A stretch of DNA of 64,000 nucleotides from Bog-532 sp036495425 (lineage in GTDB: Bacteria > Actinomycetota > Actinomycetes > Streptosporangiales > Streptosporangiaceae), in assembly GCA_036495425.1 (NCBI GenBank), contig DASXMW010000226.1, positions 1-64,000 on the forward strand, written 5' to 3'. Below, one piece after another: positions 13,632 to 22,221 of the stretch. How positions within the stretch are numbered: position 1 is the stretch's first letter; each line of letters starts with the position of its first letter. The notes under the pieces were generated by a model. The model worked only from the letters and a program-made list of their open reading frames with translations, had not been told where the DNA came from and ran no database searches. The translations under genes and the position numbers were made by a program.

Positions 13632-15029
13632 ATGAGCCAGGCGCGTGACGCCTTTCCGGACGGCTTCCTGTGGGGTGTTTCCACGGCGTCCTACCAGATC
13701 GAGGGGGCGGTGGCCGAGGACGGCCGGGGCCTGTCGATCTGGGACACGTTCAGCCACACGCCGGGCCGGACCACCAACGGCGACACCGGGGACATCGCCT
13801 GCGACGCCTACCACCGGGTGGACGAGGATCTGGCCCTGCTGTCCCGGCTGGGGGTGAACAGCTACCGGTTCTCGATCGCCTGGCCGCGGATCCAGCCCGA
13901 CGGGCGGGGCGCCCCCAACCAGGCCGGCCTGGACCACTACCGGCGCCTGGTCGACCAGCTGCTCGACCGCGGGATCACCCCGCTGGTCACGCTGTACCAC
14001 TGGGACCTGCCGCAGGCGCTGCAGGACAAGGGCGGCTGGGCCACCCGGGACACGGCCGCGCTGTTCGCCGACTACGCCGGGATCGTGGCCGGGGCCCTGG
14101 GCGACCGGGTGCAGCGCTGGATCACGCTGAACGAGCCGTGGGTGGCCTCCAGCATGGGCTACCGCAGCGCCGAGCACGCGCCCGGGATCGCCGACCCGCG
14201 CCAGTACGTGGCGGCAGTGCACCACCTGCTGCTGGGCCACGGCCAGGCCACCGCCGCGGTCCGCGCGGCCACGCCGTCGCCGCAGGCCACGCAGGTCGGC
14301 ATCACGCTCAACATGGCCCAGGTCTACCCGGCCGACCCGGCCAGCCCGGCCGACCGGGAACTGGCCGCCGACATCGACGCCGACCTGAACGGGGTGTTCC
14401 TGGACCCGCTGACCCGCGGCAGCTACCCGGACCGGCTCGGTGAGGGCCAGGCCCCGGGCGGGCAGCTGATCCGGGACGGCGACTTCGACGTGATCCGGGC
14501 CCCGATCGACTTCCTGGGCGTGAACTACTACGCGCCGCACATCGTGGCCGTGCGCGAGGACGGGATCTTCCGGCGCGGTGATATCCCGATGCCGTGGCGG
14601 CCGGGGGGAACGTTCGTGCAGCCCGGCCACCTGCCGGTCACGGCCATGGGCTGGCTGGTCGACCCGAACGCCCTGTACGACCTGCTGGTCCGGGTCAGCG
14701 AGGACGCGCCGGGGGTGCCGCTGTACATCACCGAGAACGGGGCCGCCTGCTACGACTACGTGAACCCGGACGGCATCGTGGAGGACCCCGAGCGCATCGC
14801 CTACCTGCAGGGCCACCTGCAGGCGGTCCGGCGCGCGATCACCGACGGGGTGCCGATGCGCGGGTACTTCGCCTGGTCGCTGTTGGACAACTTCGAGTGG
14901 GCCCACGGGTACTCCAAGCGGTTCGGCCTGGTCTTCGTGGATTACGGAACCCAGCGGCGCATCCCCAAGCGGAGCGCGGATTGGTACGGGGAGGTGGCCC
15001 GGTCCAACTCCGTGGCCGCGGCCGGGTAG
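13632..15029 (+). CDS. GH1 beta-glucosidase
   Basis: A 465-residue intracellular enzyme that releases terminal beta-D-glucose from oligosaccharides. The N-terminal FPDGFLWGVSTASYQIEGA block is the classical GH1 signature. Acid/base Glu168 lies in TLNEPW and nucleophile Glu368 in YITENGAA. The late SLLDNFEWAHGYSKRFGL block completes the aglycone site. The length is typical. The start is the ATG at 13632, which has AAGGAGA upstream; an in-frame start at 13575 would overlap the operator. No signal peptide is present. It is divergent from the LacI gene and regulated through the operators at 13523-13580. Confidence 0.95.
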   Translation: MSQARDAFPDGFLWGVSTASYQIEGAVAEDGRGLSIWDTFSHTPGRTTNGDTGDIACDAYHRVDEDLALLSRLGVNSYRFSIAWPRIQPDGRGAPNQAGLDHYRRLVDQLLDRGITPLVTLYHWDLPQALQDKGGWATRDTAALFADYAGIVAGALGDRVQRWITLNEPWVASSMGYRSAEHAPGIADPRQYVAAVHHLLLGHGQATAAVRAATPSPQATQVGITLNMAQVYPADPASPADRELAADIDADLNGVFLDPLTRGSYPDRLGEGQAPGGQLIRDGDFDVIRAPIDFLGVNYYAPHIVAVREDGIFRRGDIPMPWRPGGTFVQPGHLPVTAMGWLVDPNALYDLLVRVSEDAPGVPLYITENGAACYDYVNPDGIVEDPERIAYLQGHLQAVRRAITDGVPMRGYFAWSLLDNFEWAHGYSKRFGLVFVDYGTQRRIPKRSADWYGEVARSNSVAAAG

Positions 15030-15051
15030 GCCCCGGGTCCCTGGGCCTGGG

Positions 15052-15801
15052 TCAGGGGGTCTCGGGCTGGCCCTGGGACTTGCCCCAGGAGTCGGGGATC
15101 GTGGTGTAGCCGTGCCCGCTGTAGGTGCCGATCTCGTCGGCCAGCGAGGACGACGTCAGCCCGTCCCCGGCTTTGAGGGCGGACAGGATCAGCGAGTAGG
15201 CCCCGTTGTTCAGGTAGGCCACGGTGGCGTCCACGCCGTCCTGGACCGAGGGGTAGGAGTACAGCGAGTAGCAGCAGCCCTCGGCCTTGATCGGGGTGCC
15301 ACCGTAGCCGGGCTGGCTGACGTTGACCGGGTTGTTGGCCCCGACGATCCCGTACGGCGGCGACCCGGCTTCGTTCTGCATCCAGTAGCCGAGCGAGCTG
15401 ACGTTGGCGTCGGTGATGGGGTCGCCCAGGCCCTTGAGGATGGCTTCGGACCAGGCCAGCTCGTTCGACCCCCTGGGGGTCTCGTACTCGGCCGTGGCCT
15501 GGGGCGTGAGCGTCGAGGACGGCGCTGAGGCGGCCGGCGCCGGGGTGGGCGAGGCGGGCGGCGTGGACGGAGCCTGCGTTGGGCTCGGGGCCGGACGGGC
15601 CCTGGGCGGCCGGGCCTGGGCCATCTCGGGCGGCCGGATCATCACCGCCGCGCCGTCCGGGCTGCCCTGGTTGTGCGTGGGGGCGGCGGTGGCCGGGCGG
15701 AGCTGGCTCTCGGCGGCGACGTTGCGGTGCGGGCCGGGGACGACGGTGAACGCGGCGACTCCGAACGCGCCGAGGGCGACCGCGGCCACGGCCCAGCTCA
15801 C
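15052..15801 (-). CDS. Secreted or membrane-anchored protein with lysozyme-like C-terminal domain
   Basis: The 249-residue protein has an N-terminal membrane segment or uncleaved signal (WAVAAVALGAFGVAAFTVV, about residues 3-21). A Pro/Ala/Ser/Thr-rich spacer (about 55-105) follows, then a compact domain of about 140 residues. That domain has a glutamate in MQNEAGSPPYGI, then GANNPVNVS, and a late YPSVQDGVDATVAYL pattern. The arrangement Glu...NNP...G..A resembles lysozyme-like/transglycosylase folds that act on peptidoglycan; this is a fold-level guess. The two Cys in EGCCYS are unusual. The gene converges on GH1 and stands alone. Confidence 0.6.
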   Translation of the reverse strand: MSWAVAAVALGAFGVAAFTVVPGPHRNVAAESQLRPATAAPTHNQGSPDGAAVMIRPPEMAQARPPRARPAPSPTQAPSTPPASPTPAPAASAPSSTLTPQATAEYETPRGSNELAWSEAILKGLGDPITDANVSSLGYWMQNEAGSPPYGIVGANNPVNVSQPGYGGTPIKAEGCCYSLYSYPSVQDGVDATVAYLNNGAYSLILSALKAGDGLTSSSLADEIGTYSGHGYTTIPDSWGKSQGQPETP

Positions 15802-15916
15802 CCGGACGGCGGTGCCGTTCCCGGTGTCGCGGAGGCGAGTCAGCAGGTCAATGGCTGGATGCTAGTGGATCTTCGGATCAGGCAGAGAACGAAACGCGGA
15901 AATAGGGGCGTGCCGG

Positions 15917-17098
15917 TTAATTTCCGTCCAGCTCGCGCGGGCTGCCGCTGACCTCCCGGTAGACGGCCAGGGCGGCCTCGGTGGCCTGGTTGACCGAGGG
16001 CAGAGTGCGGGCCCGGTCCTGAGCCGCCTCGGCCAGCCGGGTGGCCAGGGCGCCGTCGGTCAGCACCCGGCGGACGGCGGCGGCCAGCGCGGCCGGGTCG
16101 TCCGGCGGGACCAGCAGGGCGGCGTCGTCGCCGGTCAGGTCGGGGGTGCCGCCGGCCCGGGTGGCCACGATGGGGCGGCCGGCCCGCAGGGCCTCGGCGA
16201 GGATGAGCGGCTGGCCTTCCCAGCGGCTGGGCAGCACGAACACGGTGGCCGCGGCCAGCAGGGCGGCCACGTCGCTGCGCTGGCCGAGCAGGACCACCGC
16301 GTCACCGAGCGGGGCGGCGGCCGCGGCCAGTTCGTCGCGCAGCGGGCCCGAGCCGGCGATGGCCAGCCGCGGCGCCGGGGACAGGTCCTGCCAGGCGCGG
16401 GCGGCCTCGATCAGGGTGGCGAAGCCCTTCTGCGGGGCCAGGCGTCCGGCGGCCAGGATCAGCGGGCGGTCCTGGCTGCCGAGTTCCTGGCCGATCGCGT
16501 CCGGGGTGGCCGGGGCGTCCGGGGTGGCGGGGGCCGTCGCGGTGGCCGGGGTGGCCGGGCTGTAGGGCGGGACCAGGGCGCGGCGGACGTCGCGGGCGCC
16601 GGCCCGGCGCATCCGCTCCTCCAGGTCGCCGGACACACACAGCGTCACGGCCGCGCTGCGGGCGGCCAGGAACTGCAGGCCCTGGTACACGGTGGCGCTG
16701 GCCCCATGGGCGGGTGGCGCGTTGTGCACCGTGACCACCAGCGGCAAGGCCGCCCGGGAAGGACGGGTGGCGAGGGTGAGAGCCAGTGCGGCCAGCGCGC
16801 CGGCCCGCAGGCCGTGGGCGTGCACCACGTCCGGCCGTTCCCGGCTCAGCACCCGCCGCAGCCGCAGCACGGCCAGCCCGTCCCGGACGCTGGGCCGGTC
16901 ACCGAACTGGACGGTCTCGAACCGGACCGGGGCCGCGCCGGGCCGGGCCGGGCCCAGCCCCTCGCCGAAGTCCCGCGCATGCTCAGACGGCCCGCAGACC
17001 ACGGCGGGCACGCCGCGGACCGCGCAGCCGGCCGCCAGCATCTGCACGTGGCGCAGGGTGCCGCCGGCGGTGGTGCCGAGCACGAGCGCGACTTTCAC
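15917..17098 (-). CDS. Family 4 glycosyltransferase (GT-B fold)
   Basis: The 393-residue protein begins MKVALVLGTTAGGTLRHV, a typical GT4 N-terminal strand with a glycine-rich loop. The second domain has ILAAGRLAPQKGFATLIEA, the donor-binding GSGPLRDEL, and the E-x7-E motif region PLILAEALRAGRPIVATRAGG. These identify a nucleotide-sugar-dependent, retaining transferase in the cytoplasm. The acceptor is unknown. Its ATG overlaps the stop of the MurJ-like gene by 4 bases, so it is translated with it and is the last gene of the steA operon. This suggests it makes a lipid-linked envelope glycan that the MurJ-like protein may flip. An Ala/Pro/Thr-rich linker (about residues 180-200) separates the two domains. 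Confidence 0.85.
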   Translation of the reverse strand: MKVALVLGTTAGGTLRHVQMLAAGCAVRGVPAVVCGPSEHARDFGEGLGPARPGAAPVRFETVQFGDRPSVRDGLAVLRLRRVLSRERPDVVHAHGLRAGALAALALTLATRPSRAALPLVVTVHNAPPAHGASATVYQGLQFLAARSAAVTLCVSGDLEERMRRAGARDVRRALVPPYSPATPATATAPATPDAPATPDAIGQELGSQDRPLILAAGRLAPQKGFATLIEAARAWQDLSPAPRLAIAGSGPLRDELAAAAAPLGDAVVLLGQRSDVAALLAAATVFVLPSRWEGQPLILAEALRAGRPIVATRAGGTPDLTGDDAALLVPPDDPAALAAAVRRVLTDGALATRLAEAAQDRARTLPSVNQATEAALAVYREVSGSPRELDGN

Positions 17099-18771
17099 TG
17101 GGGGCTCCCGGCGGGGTCATCGGGGGTGGGCGGGCGGCCGCGGCCCAGGCGGCTGAGCAGGCGGGCGGTGACGGCCCGCAGGTCGCCGCCGTCGGTCAGG
17201 AAGGTCACGCCCAGGAACGCTACCGTGGCCACGGTAGCGGCCAGCACGGTGACGCCCGCGCTGGGCAGGAACCCGTGCACGGGCAGGGCCCGGGCCACGC
17301 CGAATCCCGCCGCCGCCCCGGCCAGGCCGCCGGCCAGCCCAGCCAGGGCGGCGCGGGGCAGCCCGGCCAGCGCGGCCGGCCCCAGGGCCCGCCGCACCGC
17401 CACGGTCAGCGCGATCCCGGCGGCGATCAGCCCGATGGTGGTGCCCAGGCCGAGCGCGGGCACCACCCAGCCGCGGGGCACGAACGGCACGATGGCCAGG
17501 TCGGCCGCGATGACCAGCAGCCAGCCGCCGGTCATGGCCACCGCCGTGACCCGGGTGCGCCCGGCCGCGTACAGGATCCGTGACAGCGTGGCGGTCAGCC
17601 CGTATCCGGCCAGGCCCGGCGCGAACAGGGCCAGCGAGCCGGCCAGCTGGTGCGCCTGGCTGGTGTCGTGACTGCTGAACACCTGGGCCAGCGGCAGGCA
17701 GGCGCCGGCCAGCACCGCCGCCCCCAGCCAGGACATCAGCATCACGGCCCGGCTGGCGGCGGCGCTGGTGGCCCGGAACTCGGCGCCGTCCGCCGTCTGC
17801 GCCGACAGCAGCGGGAACGCGCTGGTGGCCACGGGCACGGCCAGGCTCGCGTAGATGATGAAGAACACCTGCCAGCCGTAGCTGTACAGGACGAGGGCGC
17901 CGTTGCCGCCGCGGGCATTGGACAGCACGATCGCGGCCACGGTCGACAGGTCCTGGGCGATCAGCGTGAGCACGCCCGCCACCGCCAGCCGGGAGACCCG
18001 GCCCGCCACGCCGTCGGGGAACCGCAGCGCGGGCCGCAGCCCCAGCCGCAGCCGGCCGACCGGGAACGCCCCGGTCAGGGCCAGGGCCAGCACCCCGGCG
18101 GTGGTGCCCAGGGACAGGGTCAGCTCGGCGCTGGCGGGCAGGGCCCCGGGGCGGTTCTGGAAGCCGTGCCCGAGGGCCCCGAACGCGAAGTAGGCCGCCA
18201 CCACGACCACGCTGGACACGATCGGGGCCAGGGCCGGGGCCGTGAACCGGCGGTGCGACTGCAGGATGCCGTACAGCACCACGGCCAGCCCGTAGAGCGG
18301 GATCTGGGGCGCGAACGCGACCAGCATCCGGCCGCTGGCGGCCAGCGTGGCCGCGTGCGCGCAGCCCCGGGCGGCCGGGATCAGCACCGTGGTCAGCGGG
18401 CCCGCGATCAGCGCGATGACCACCGCGGCCGGCACCAGCAGCAGCACGGTCCAGGTCAGCAGGGCCGACGCGATCCGCCGGGCCTCGGCCGCGCCGTCCC
18501 GGCCGCGGGCCAGCGGGCCGGCCAGGACCGGCACCACCGCGCTGGTCAGGGCGCCCCCCAGCACGATGTCGTAGATGATGTTGGGCACCTGGTTGGCCGT
18601 GGTGTAGGCGGTGCCCACGCAGCTGGCCCCGACCGTGTGCGCGAACACCAGCTGGCGGCCGAACCCCACCACGCCGGAGGCCACGGTGAGCACGCCGATG
18701 ATCGCGGCGGCCCGGCCGATGCCCCGACCTGGCTGCTGGTCGGCGCCCCGCTCGGCCACCGGCGCGGTCAC
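17095..18771 (-). CDS. MurJ/MviN-like lipid-linked oligosaccharide flippase
   Basis: A 558-residue polytopic membrane protein of the MOP exporter superfamily with about 14 hydrophobic segments. The first block has GFGRQLVFAHTVG, followed by ANQVPNIIYDIVLGGALTSAVVPVL, which is the MurJ/MviN pattern for the first two helices. MurJ moves lipid II across the membrane. This paralogue lies in a steA-steB operon with an MraY-like protein and a GT4 enzyme, so it may instead carry a different undecaprenyl-linked precursor. The start is a GTG, 10 bases after the MraY-like stop. A short cytoplasmic tail (RPPTPDDPAGSPQ) replaces the long kinase-like domain found in mycobacterial MviN. Confidence 0.85.
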   Translation of the reverse strand: MTAPVAERGADQQPGRGIGRAAAIIGVLTVASGVVGFGRQLVFAHTVGASCVGTAYTTANQVPNIIYDIVLGGALTSAVVPVLAGPLARGRDGAAEARRIASALLTWTVLLLVPAAVVIALIAGPLTTVLIPAARGCAHAATLAASGRMLVAFAPQIPLYGLAVVLYGILQSHRRFTAPALAPIVSSVVVVAAYFAFGALGHGFQNRPGALPASAELTLSLGTTAGVLALALTGAFPVGRLRLGLRPALRFPDGVAGRVSRLAVAGVLTLIAQDLSTVAAIVLSNARGGNGALVLYSYGWQVFFIIYASLAVPVATSAFPLLSAQTADGAEFRATSAAASRAVMLMSWLGAAVLAGACLPLAQVFSSHDTSQAHQLAGSLALFAPGLAGYGLTATLSRILYAAGRTRVTAVAMTGGWLLVIAADLAIVPFVPRGWVVPALGLGTTIGLIAAGIALTVAVRRALGPAALAGLPRAALAGLAGGLAGAAAGFGVARALPVHGFLPSAGVTVLAATVATVAFLGVTFLTDGGDLRAVTARLLSRLGRGRPPTPDDPAGSPQ

Positions 18772-18781
18772 GGAGTCGCGG

Positions 18782-19717
18782 TCACGGGGTGGGCACGGCG
18801 GCGGCAGGCGTCTCCGTGGCCGGGGTGCCGGTCTTGTGGCCGTTGGCGCTGGCCGGGGCGGCGGCGTGGGCCGGGCGGCGGCCCAGCATGTCCAGCCAGT
18901 GCAGCGGCGGCGTGCGCCGGATGACCTTGGTGAAGCTGACCACCTCGCTGACCGCGGTCAGCCCGGTCACCCCGGCCAGCAGGGCCAGCCGGCTGCGCCG
19001 GGTCAGGCTCGCCGCGGCGGCCGCGCCGAGCATGGCCCCGAGACTGTTGGCGCCGGCGTCGCCGAGCATGGCTCGCTCGCCGAGGTCGTCCGGGAGCAGG
19101 GCCGCGGCCGCGCCGAGCGGGACGGCCACCGTGGCCGCTCCCCCGCGCGGGCCGGGCTTGGCGGCCAGCTGGGTGAGGCCGATCGGGAGCCCGGCCGCCA
19201 GCGTGACCTTGATCGCGCGGCCGGGGCGGAGGTCGAACAGGTTCAGCAAATTGGCGCTGCCCGCCACCAGGGCCGTGTTGATGGCCACGTCCACGGGCGG
19301 GCCGCCGGTCAGCGCGGCCGCGACCAGGCCGGTGGCGCCGATGCCACCTAGCTTGACCGAGCCGGTGGTGATCTCGCCGTGGGCCAGCGCGCCCAGGTGG
19401 CCCTTGAAGCCGCGCTTGGCCCCGGACCCGGCGATGTCGTCGTAGCCGCCGAACGCCCCGGCCCCGGCGGCCGCGGCCACCAGGGCGGCCCGGGTGCGGA
19501 CGGGCAGGCCCGGCGCGATCAGCGCGGCCGCGGCCCCGGCCGCGGCCACCGCCGGACCTTCCAGCAGCGTGACCGGCTCACCGCGGTGGTTGGTCCGGCT
19601 CCACTGGGTGGCGCCGCCCGGCGGGTTGCGGGTCAGCGCCGTGTAGGCGGCCCGGGCCGCCGCCGCCGCGATGACCGCCGTCGCGGCCGAAGCCGCCGCA
19701 CGCCGGGCCTTGGTCAT
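18782..19717 (-). CDS. MraY/WecA-like membrane phospho-sugar transferase homologue
   Basis: This 311-residue membrane protein keeps several polyprenyl-phosphate sugar-phosphate transferase motifs. These are an aspartate pair in GAFGGYDDIAG, an N-x-x-N-x-x-D motif in NLLNLFDLRPG, and GDAGANSLGAMLG. The family's HHH loop is reduced to PPLHWLD, with a single histidine. MraY and WecA attach a sugar phosphate to undecaprenyl phosphate. Retention of the acidic residues and loss of the His cluster make activity uncertain. It starts at an ATG directly after the steB stop, and the MurJ-like gene follows after 10 bases. The C-terminal Ala/Pro/Thr tail is cytoplasmic or disordered. Confidence 0.7.
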   Translation of the reverse strand: MTKARRAAASAATAVIAAAAARAAYTALTRNPPGGATQWSRTNHRGEPVTLLEGPAVAAAGAAAALIAPGLPVRTRAALVAAAAGAGAFGGYDDIAGSGAKRGFKGHLGALAHGEITTGSVKLGGIGATGLVAAALTGGPPVDVAINTALVAGSANLLNLFDLRPGRAIKVTLAAGLPIGLTQLAAKPGPRGGAATVAVPLGAAAALLPDDLGERAMLGDAGANSLGAMLGAAAAASLTRRSRLALLAGVTGLTAVSEVVSFTKVIRRTPPLHWLDMLGRRPAHAAAPASANGHKTGTPATETPAAAVPTP

Positions 19718-20803
19718 CTACTTCCCCTTAGAAGAATTTTTCTGCGAGGCACTCGATGAGGCACTCGGGGTCGGCGCCGGGCTGGGTCCCGCAGAGTTAG
19801 CGTTCGACTGAGTACCGAAGCTACCGGGCTTGTGCCCGTTCATCTGCTGCTCCAGCGCCTGGACGGCAACGATTTGGCCAACGACCGAGTCGGCGTTGTC
19901 GACGGTGGAGGCGTTGTTGGCGGCACCGCTGGACCGCACGGCCGAGATCGCGCTGCCCTGGCCGGACCCGGACGACGAGCCGGCCACCAGCGTGGCCTGG
20001 CTGGCCTGGCCGAACTCCTGGGCCAGGGCCACCACGGCCTGGTTGACCGGGTCGGAGTTGCCGTCCTGAGGCGCGGTGGCCGGGGTCACGATGACCGCCA
20101 GCGTGGCCCCGGACGTGGGGTGGCCGCTGACCGAGATGAACTGACCGGCCGAGAAGCTGGACACGATGGTCTGCGCGTCCTGGTTGCTGATCGACCCGTT
20201 GCTGTTGCCATTGCTGTTGCTGTTGCTGTTGCCGGAGTTGCCGTTCCCGTTCCCGTTCTTGCCGTTGCCCGACTTGCCGCCGGACCCGGAGTTGCCGTCC
20301 TTGGACACCAGCGCGGCCGCCAGCACCTGGGCCGCCTGCTGCTGCGGGCTGCCGTTGGTCAGCGTCATGCCGGACGGCGTCGCCTGCTGGGTGAGCTGGT
20401 CGAGCAGGCTCAGGTTGCCGGCGCTGGTGTCGGCGAACTTGGCCGACAGCGCGACCTGGCCGCTGACCGTGGCGCCGGCGTCGGTCAGGCCGGTCTTGAT
20501 GCCGTTGACCACGCTGCCGGGGGCGCCCGGGGTGGTCACGATGACGACCCGCTTGCTGTCCAGCAGGTGCTTGACCAGCACCGGCTCGGCCGCCTGGGCG
20601 AACTGGCGGTCGCCCTGGACCTGCTGCTGGAGGGTGCTGTTCTGGTTGTCGGCCGCCTCCAGCTTGGCGCTCAGCGCACTCGAGGTGCGATCCAGCGCGG
20701 AGAAGGCGGCGCCCCGTAGCTCGGTCGAGCCGAGCACGATCCCGACCGCCAGGGCCAGGAAGACGGCGACGATGGAAACCAGGTGGTAACGGAAATCAAT
20801 CAC
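19718..20803 (-). CDS. steB: SteB / MctB-family protein (copper transport outer-membrane-like)
   Basis: The 361-residue protein begins VIDFRYHLVSIVAVFLALAV, the invariant start of the SteB/MctB family: a short cytoplasmic tip and one membrane helix. A coiled coil (about residues 40-65) and an extracytoplasmic domain with repeated VVIVTTPGAPG-like blocks follow. Mycobacterial MctB affects copper; in corynebacteria SteA and SteB act in cell division and envelope integrity. I choose the GTG at 20801-20803, which overlaps the steA stop as GTGA. An unusual Asn/Gly/Ser/Lys-rich stretch of about 35 residues sits in the middle of the extracytoplasmic part, and the C terminus is Ser/Pro-rich. Confidence 0.85.
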   Translation of the reverse strand: MIDFRYHLVSIVAVFLALAVGIVLGSTELRGAAFSALDRTSSALSAKLEAADNQNSTLQQQVQGDRQFAQAAEPVLVKHLLDSKRVVIVTTPGAPGSVVNGIKTGLTDAGATVSGQVALSAKFADTSAGNLSLLDQLTQQATPSGMTLTNGSPQQQAAQVLAAALVSKDGNSGSGGKSGNGKNGNGNGNSGNSNSNSNGNSNGSISNQDAQTIVSSFSAGQFISVSGHPTSGATLAVIVTPATAPQDGNSDPVNQAVVALAQEFGQASQATLVAGSSSGSGQGSAISAVRSSGAANNASTVDNADSVVGQIVAVQALEQQMNGHKPGSFGTQSNANSAGPSPAPTPSASSSASQKNSSKGK

Positions 20804-21996
20804 GTAAACAATCCGGTCAGCCAGGACACGAACGAATGCCACGTTGCGTCGAAGTATCGGACGAGGATGGGCTCGGCCGGTGAGGCGGCCACCGCGACGA
20901 GCACGGTCACGGCCGCGGCCAGCGCCAGCACGACCAGGGACCAGCTGGAGATCCGGCTCCGGTAGAGCCGGCTGACCCCCTTGGCGTTGACGATCTTGGT
21001 GCCGACGCGGAGCTGAGTCAGGAACGTGCTGGCCATCCCGGACCGGCCCTTGTCGAGGAACTCCTCCAGGGTCCAGTGGGTACCCACGGCCACGATCAGG
21101 CTGGCGCCCTTGCCGTCGGCCAGCAGCAGGGCCACGTCCTCGCTGGTACCCGCGGCCGGGCAGACCGCCGCGACCAGGCCCAGCTCGTTGACCCGGTTCA
21201 GGCCGGGAGCCCGGCCGTCGGCGTAGGCGTGCACGATCAGCTCGGCCCCGCAGCGCAGGGTCTCGTCGGTGACCGAGTCCATGTCGCCGACGATGGCGTC
21301 GGGTACGTACCCGGCCTCGAGCAGGGCGTCGGCGCCGCCGTCCACCCCCACCAGCACCGGCCGGTACTCGCGGATGTAGGGGCGCAGGGCGGCCAGGTCC
21401 TCGCGGTAGTGGTAGCCGCGGACGACGACCAGGACGTGCCGGCCGTCCATCCGGGTTGTGATCTCGGGCACCGCCACCCCGTCCACCAGGAGCTCGTGTT
21501 CCCGCTTGAGGAACTCCATGGTGTTGGCGGCGAACGCCTCGATCTGGGTGACGATCCCGGCCCGGGCCTCGGCCATCATGGCGTCGACCGAATCCGGGGT
21601 CTGCGGCGTGCCCTTGGCCGCCACCTGCTCGCCCATGTACAGGGTGTCGCCGTCCAGGCGGACGGTGGCGCCCTCGCGGACCCGGCTGAACACGTCCTGG
21701 CCCACGTCGTCGACGAGCGGGATACCCGCTTCCATCAGCAGTTGCGGGCCCAGGTTGGGGTACCGGCCGCTCATGCTGACCGCCGCGTTGACCACGGCCG
21801 ACACCTTCCGGCTGATCAGCGCGTCGGCCGCCACCCGGTCCAGGTCGACGTGGTCGATGATGGCGATGTCACCGGGCTCGAGCCGTTTGGTGAGGTTCTT
21901 GGTCCGGCGGTCCAGGCGCGCCGGGGCGACCACCCCGGGAAGCTCGTTGGACTTTCCGCGGCGGATAGCCGGGATCCTTACGGACGGCACCTTCAT
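20800..21996 (-). CDS. steA: SteA, putative cytokinetic ring protein
   Basis: A 398-residue membrane protein with a thiamin-pyrophosphokinase-like catalytic fold (VGVDGGADALLEAGYVPDAIVGDMDSV, the DGG and GDMDS motifs near residues 215-240). One membrane helix follows near the C terminus (WSLVVLALAAAVTVLVAVAA). SteA is known from corynebacteria as a division-site partner of SteB. I start it at the ATG at 21994-21996 (MKVPSVRIPAIRRG); the open frame upstream is not family-like. It heads a five-gene coupled operon with steB, an MraY-like gene, a MurJ-like gene and a GT4 gene. In many actinobacteria recN lies just upstream; here recN is about 13.8 kb away. Confidence 0.9.
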   Translation of the reverse strand: MKVPSVRIPAIRRGKSNELPGVVAPARLDRRTKNLTKRLEPGDIAIIDHVDLDRVAADALISRKVSAVVNAAVSMSGRYPNLGPQLLMEAGIPLVDDVGQDVFSRVREGATVRLDGDTLYMGEQVAAKGTPQTPDSVDAMMAEARAGIVTQIEAFAANTMEFLKREHELLVDGVAVPEITTRMDGRHVLVVVRGYHYREDLAALRPYIREYRPVLVGVDGGADALLEAGYVPDAIVGDMDSVTDETLRCGAELIVHAYADGRAPGLNRVNELGLVAAVCPAAGTSEDVALLLADGKGASLIVAVGTHWTLEEFLDKGRSGMASTFLTQLRVGTKIVNAKGVSRLYRSRISSWSLVVLALAAAVTVLVAVAASPAEPILVRYFDATWHSFVSWLTGLFT

Positions 21997-22051
21997 CGTT
22001 GTTCCATCCTGCCAGAGGCCCCGAGCACACGCCGTCATCTCCATAACTACG

Positions 22052-22071
22052 GCGTGTTATTAAACACACGC
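22052..22071. promoter_or_regulatory. Inverted repeat in the steA/selD divergent promoter
   Basis: GCGTGT (22052-22057) and ACACGC (22066-22071) flank an 8-base AT-rich centre. The dyad lies 55 bp upstream of steA and 150 bp upstream of selD, so it may be an operator for either. I do not recognise the cognate family. Confidence 0.4.
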
Positions 22072-22221
22072 AGATCGTATGCGTTTCGGAGCCGCGCCCC
22101 CTGTGGGTGAACAGCCCCCGGGCCCGGCCGTCACTCGGTGCTCTTTCCATAATGGGGGACGGCCGGGGATGCTCCGGCTTTTACCACACCTTGACCGCGC
22201 CGAGAAGGGACCTCCGACGTC

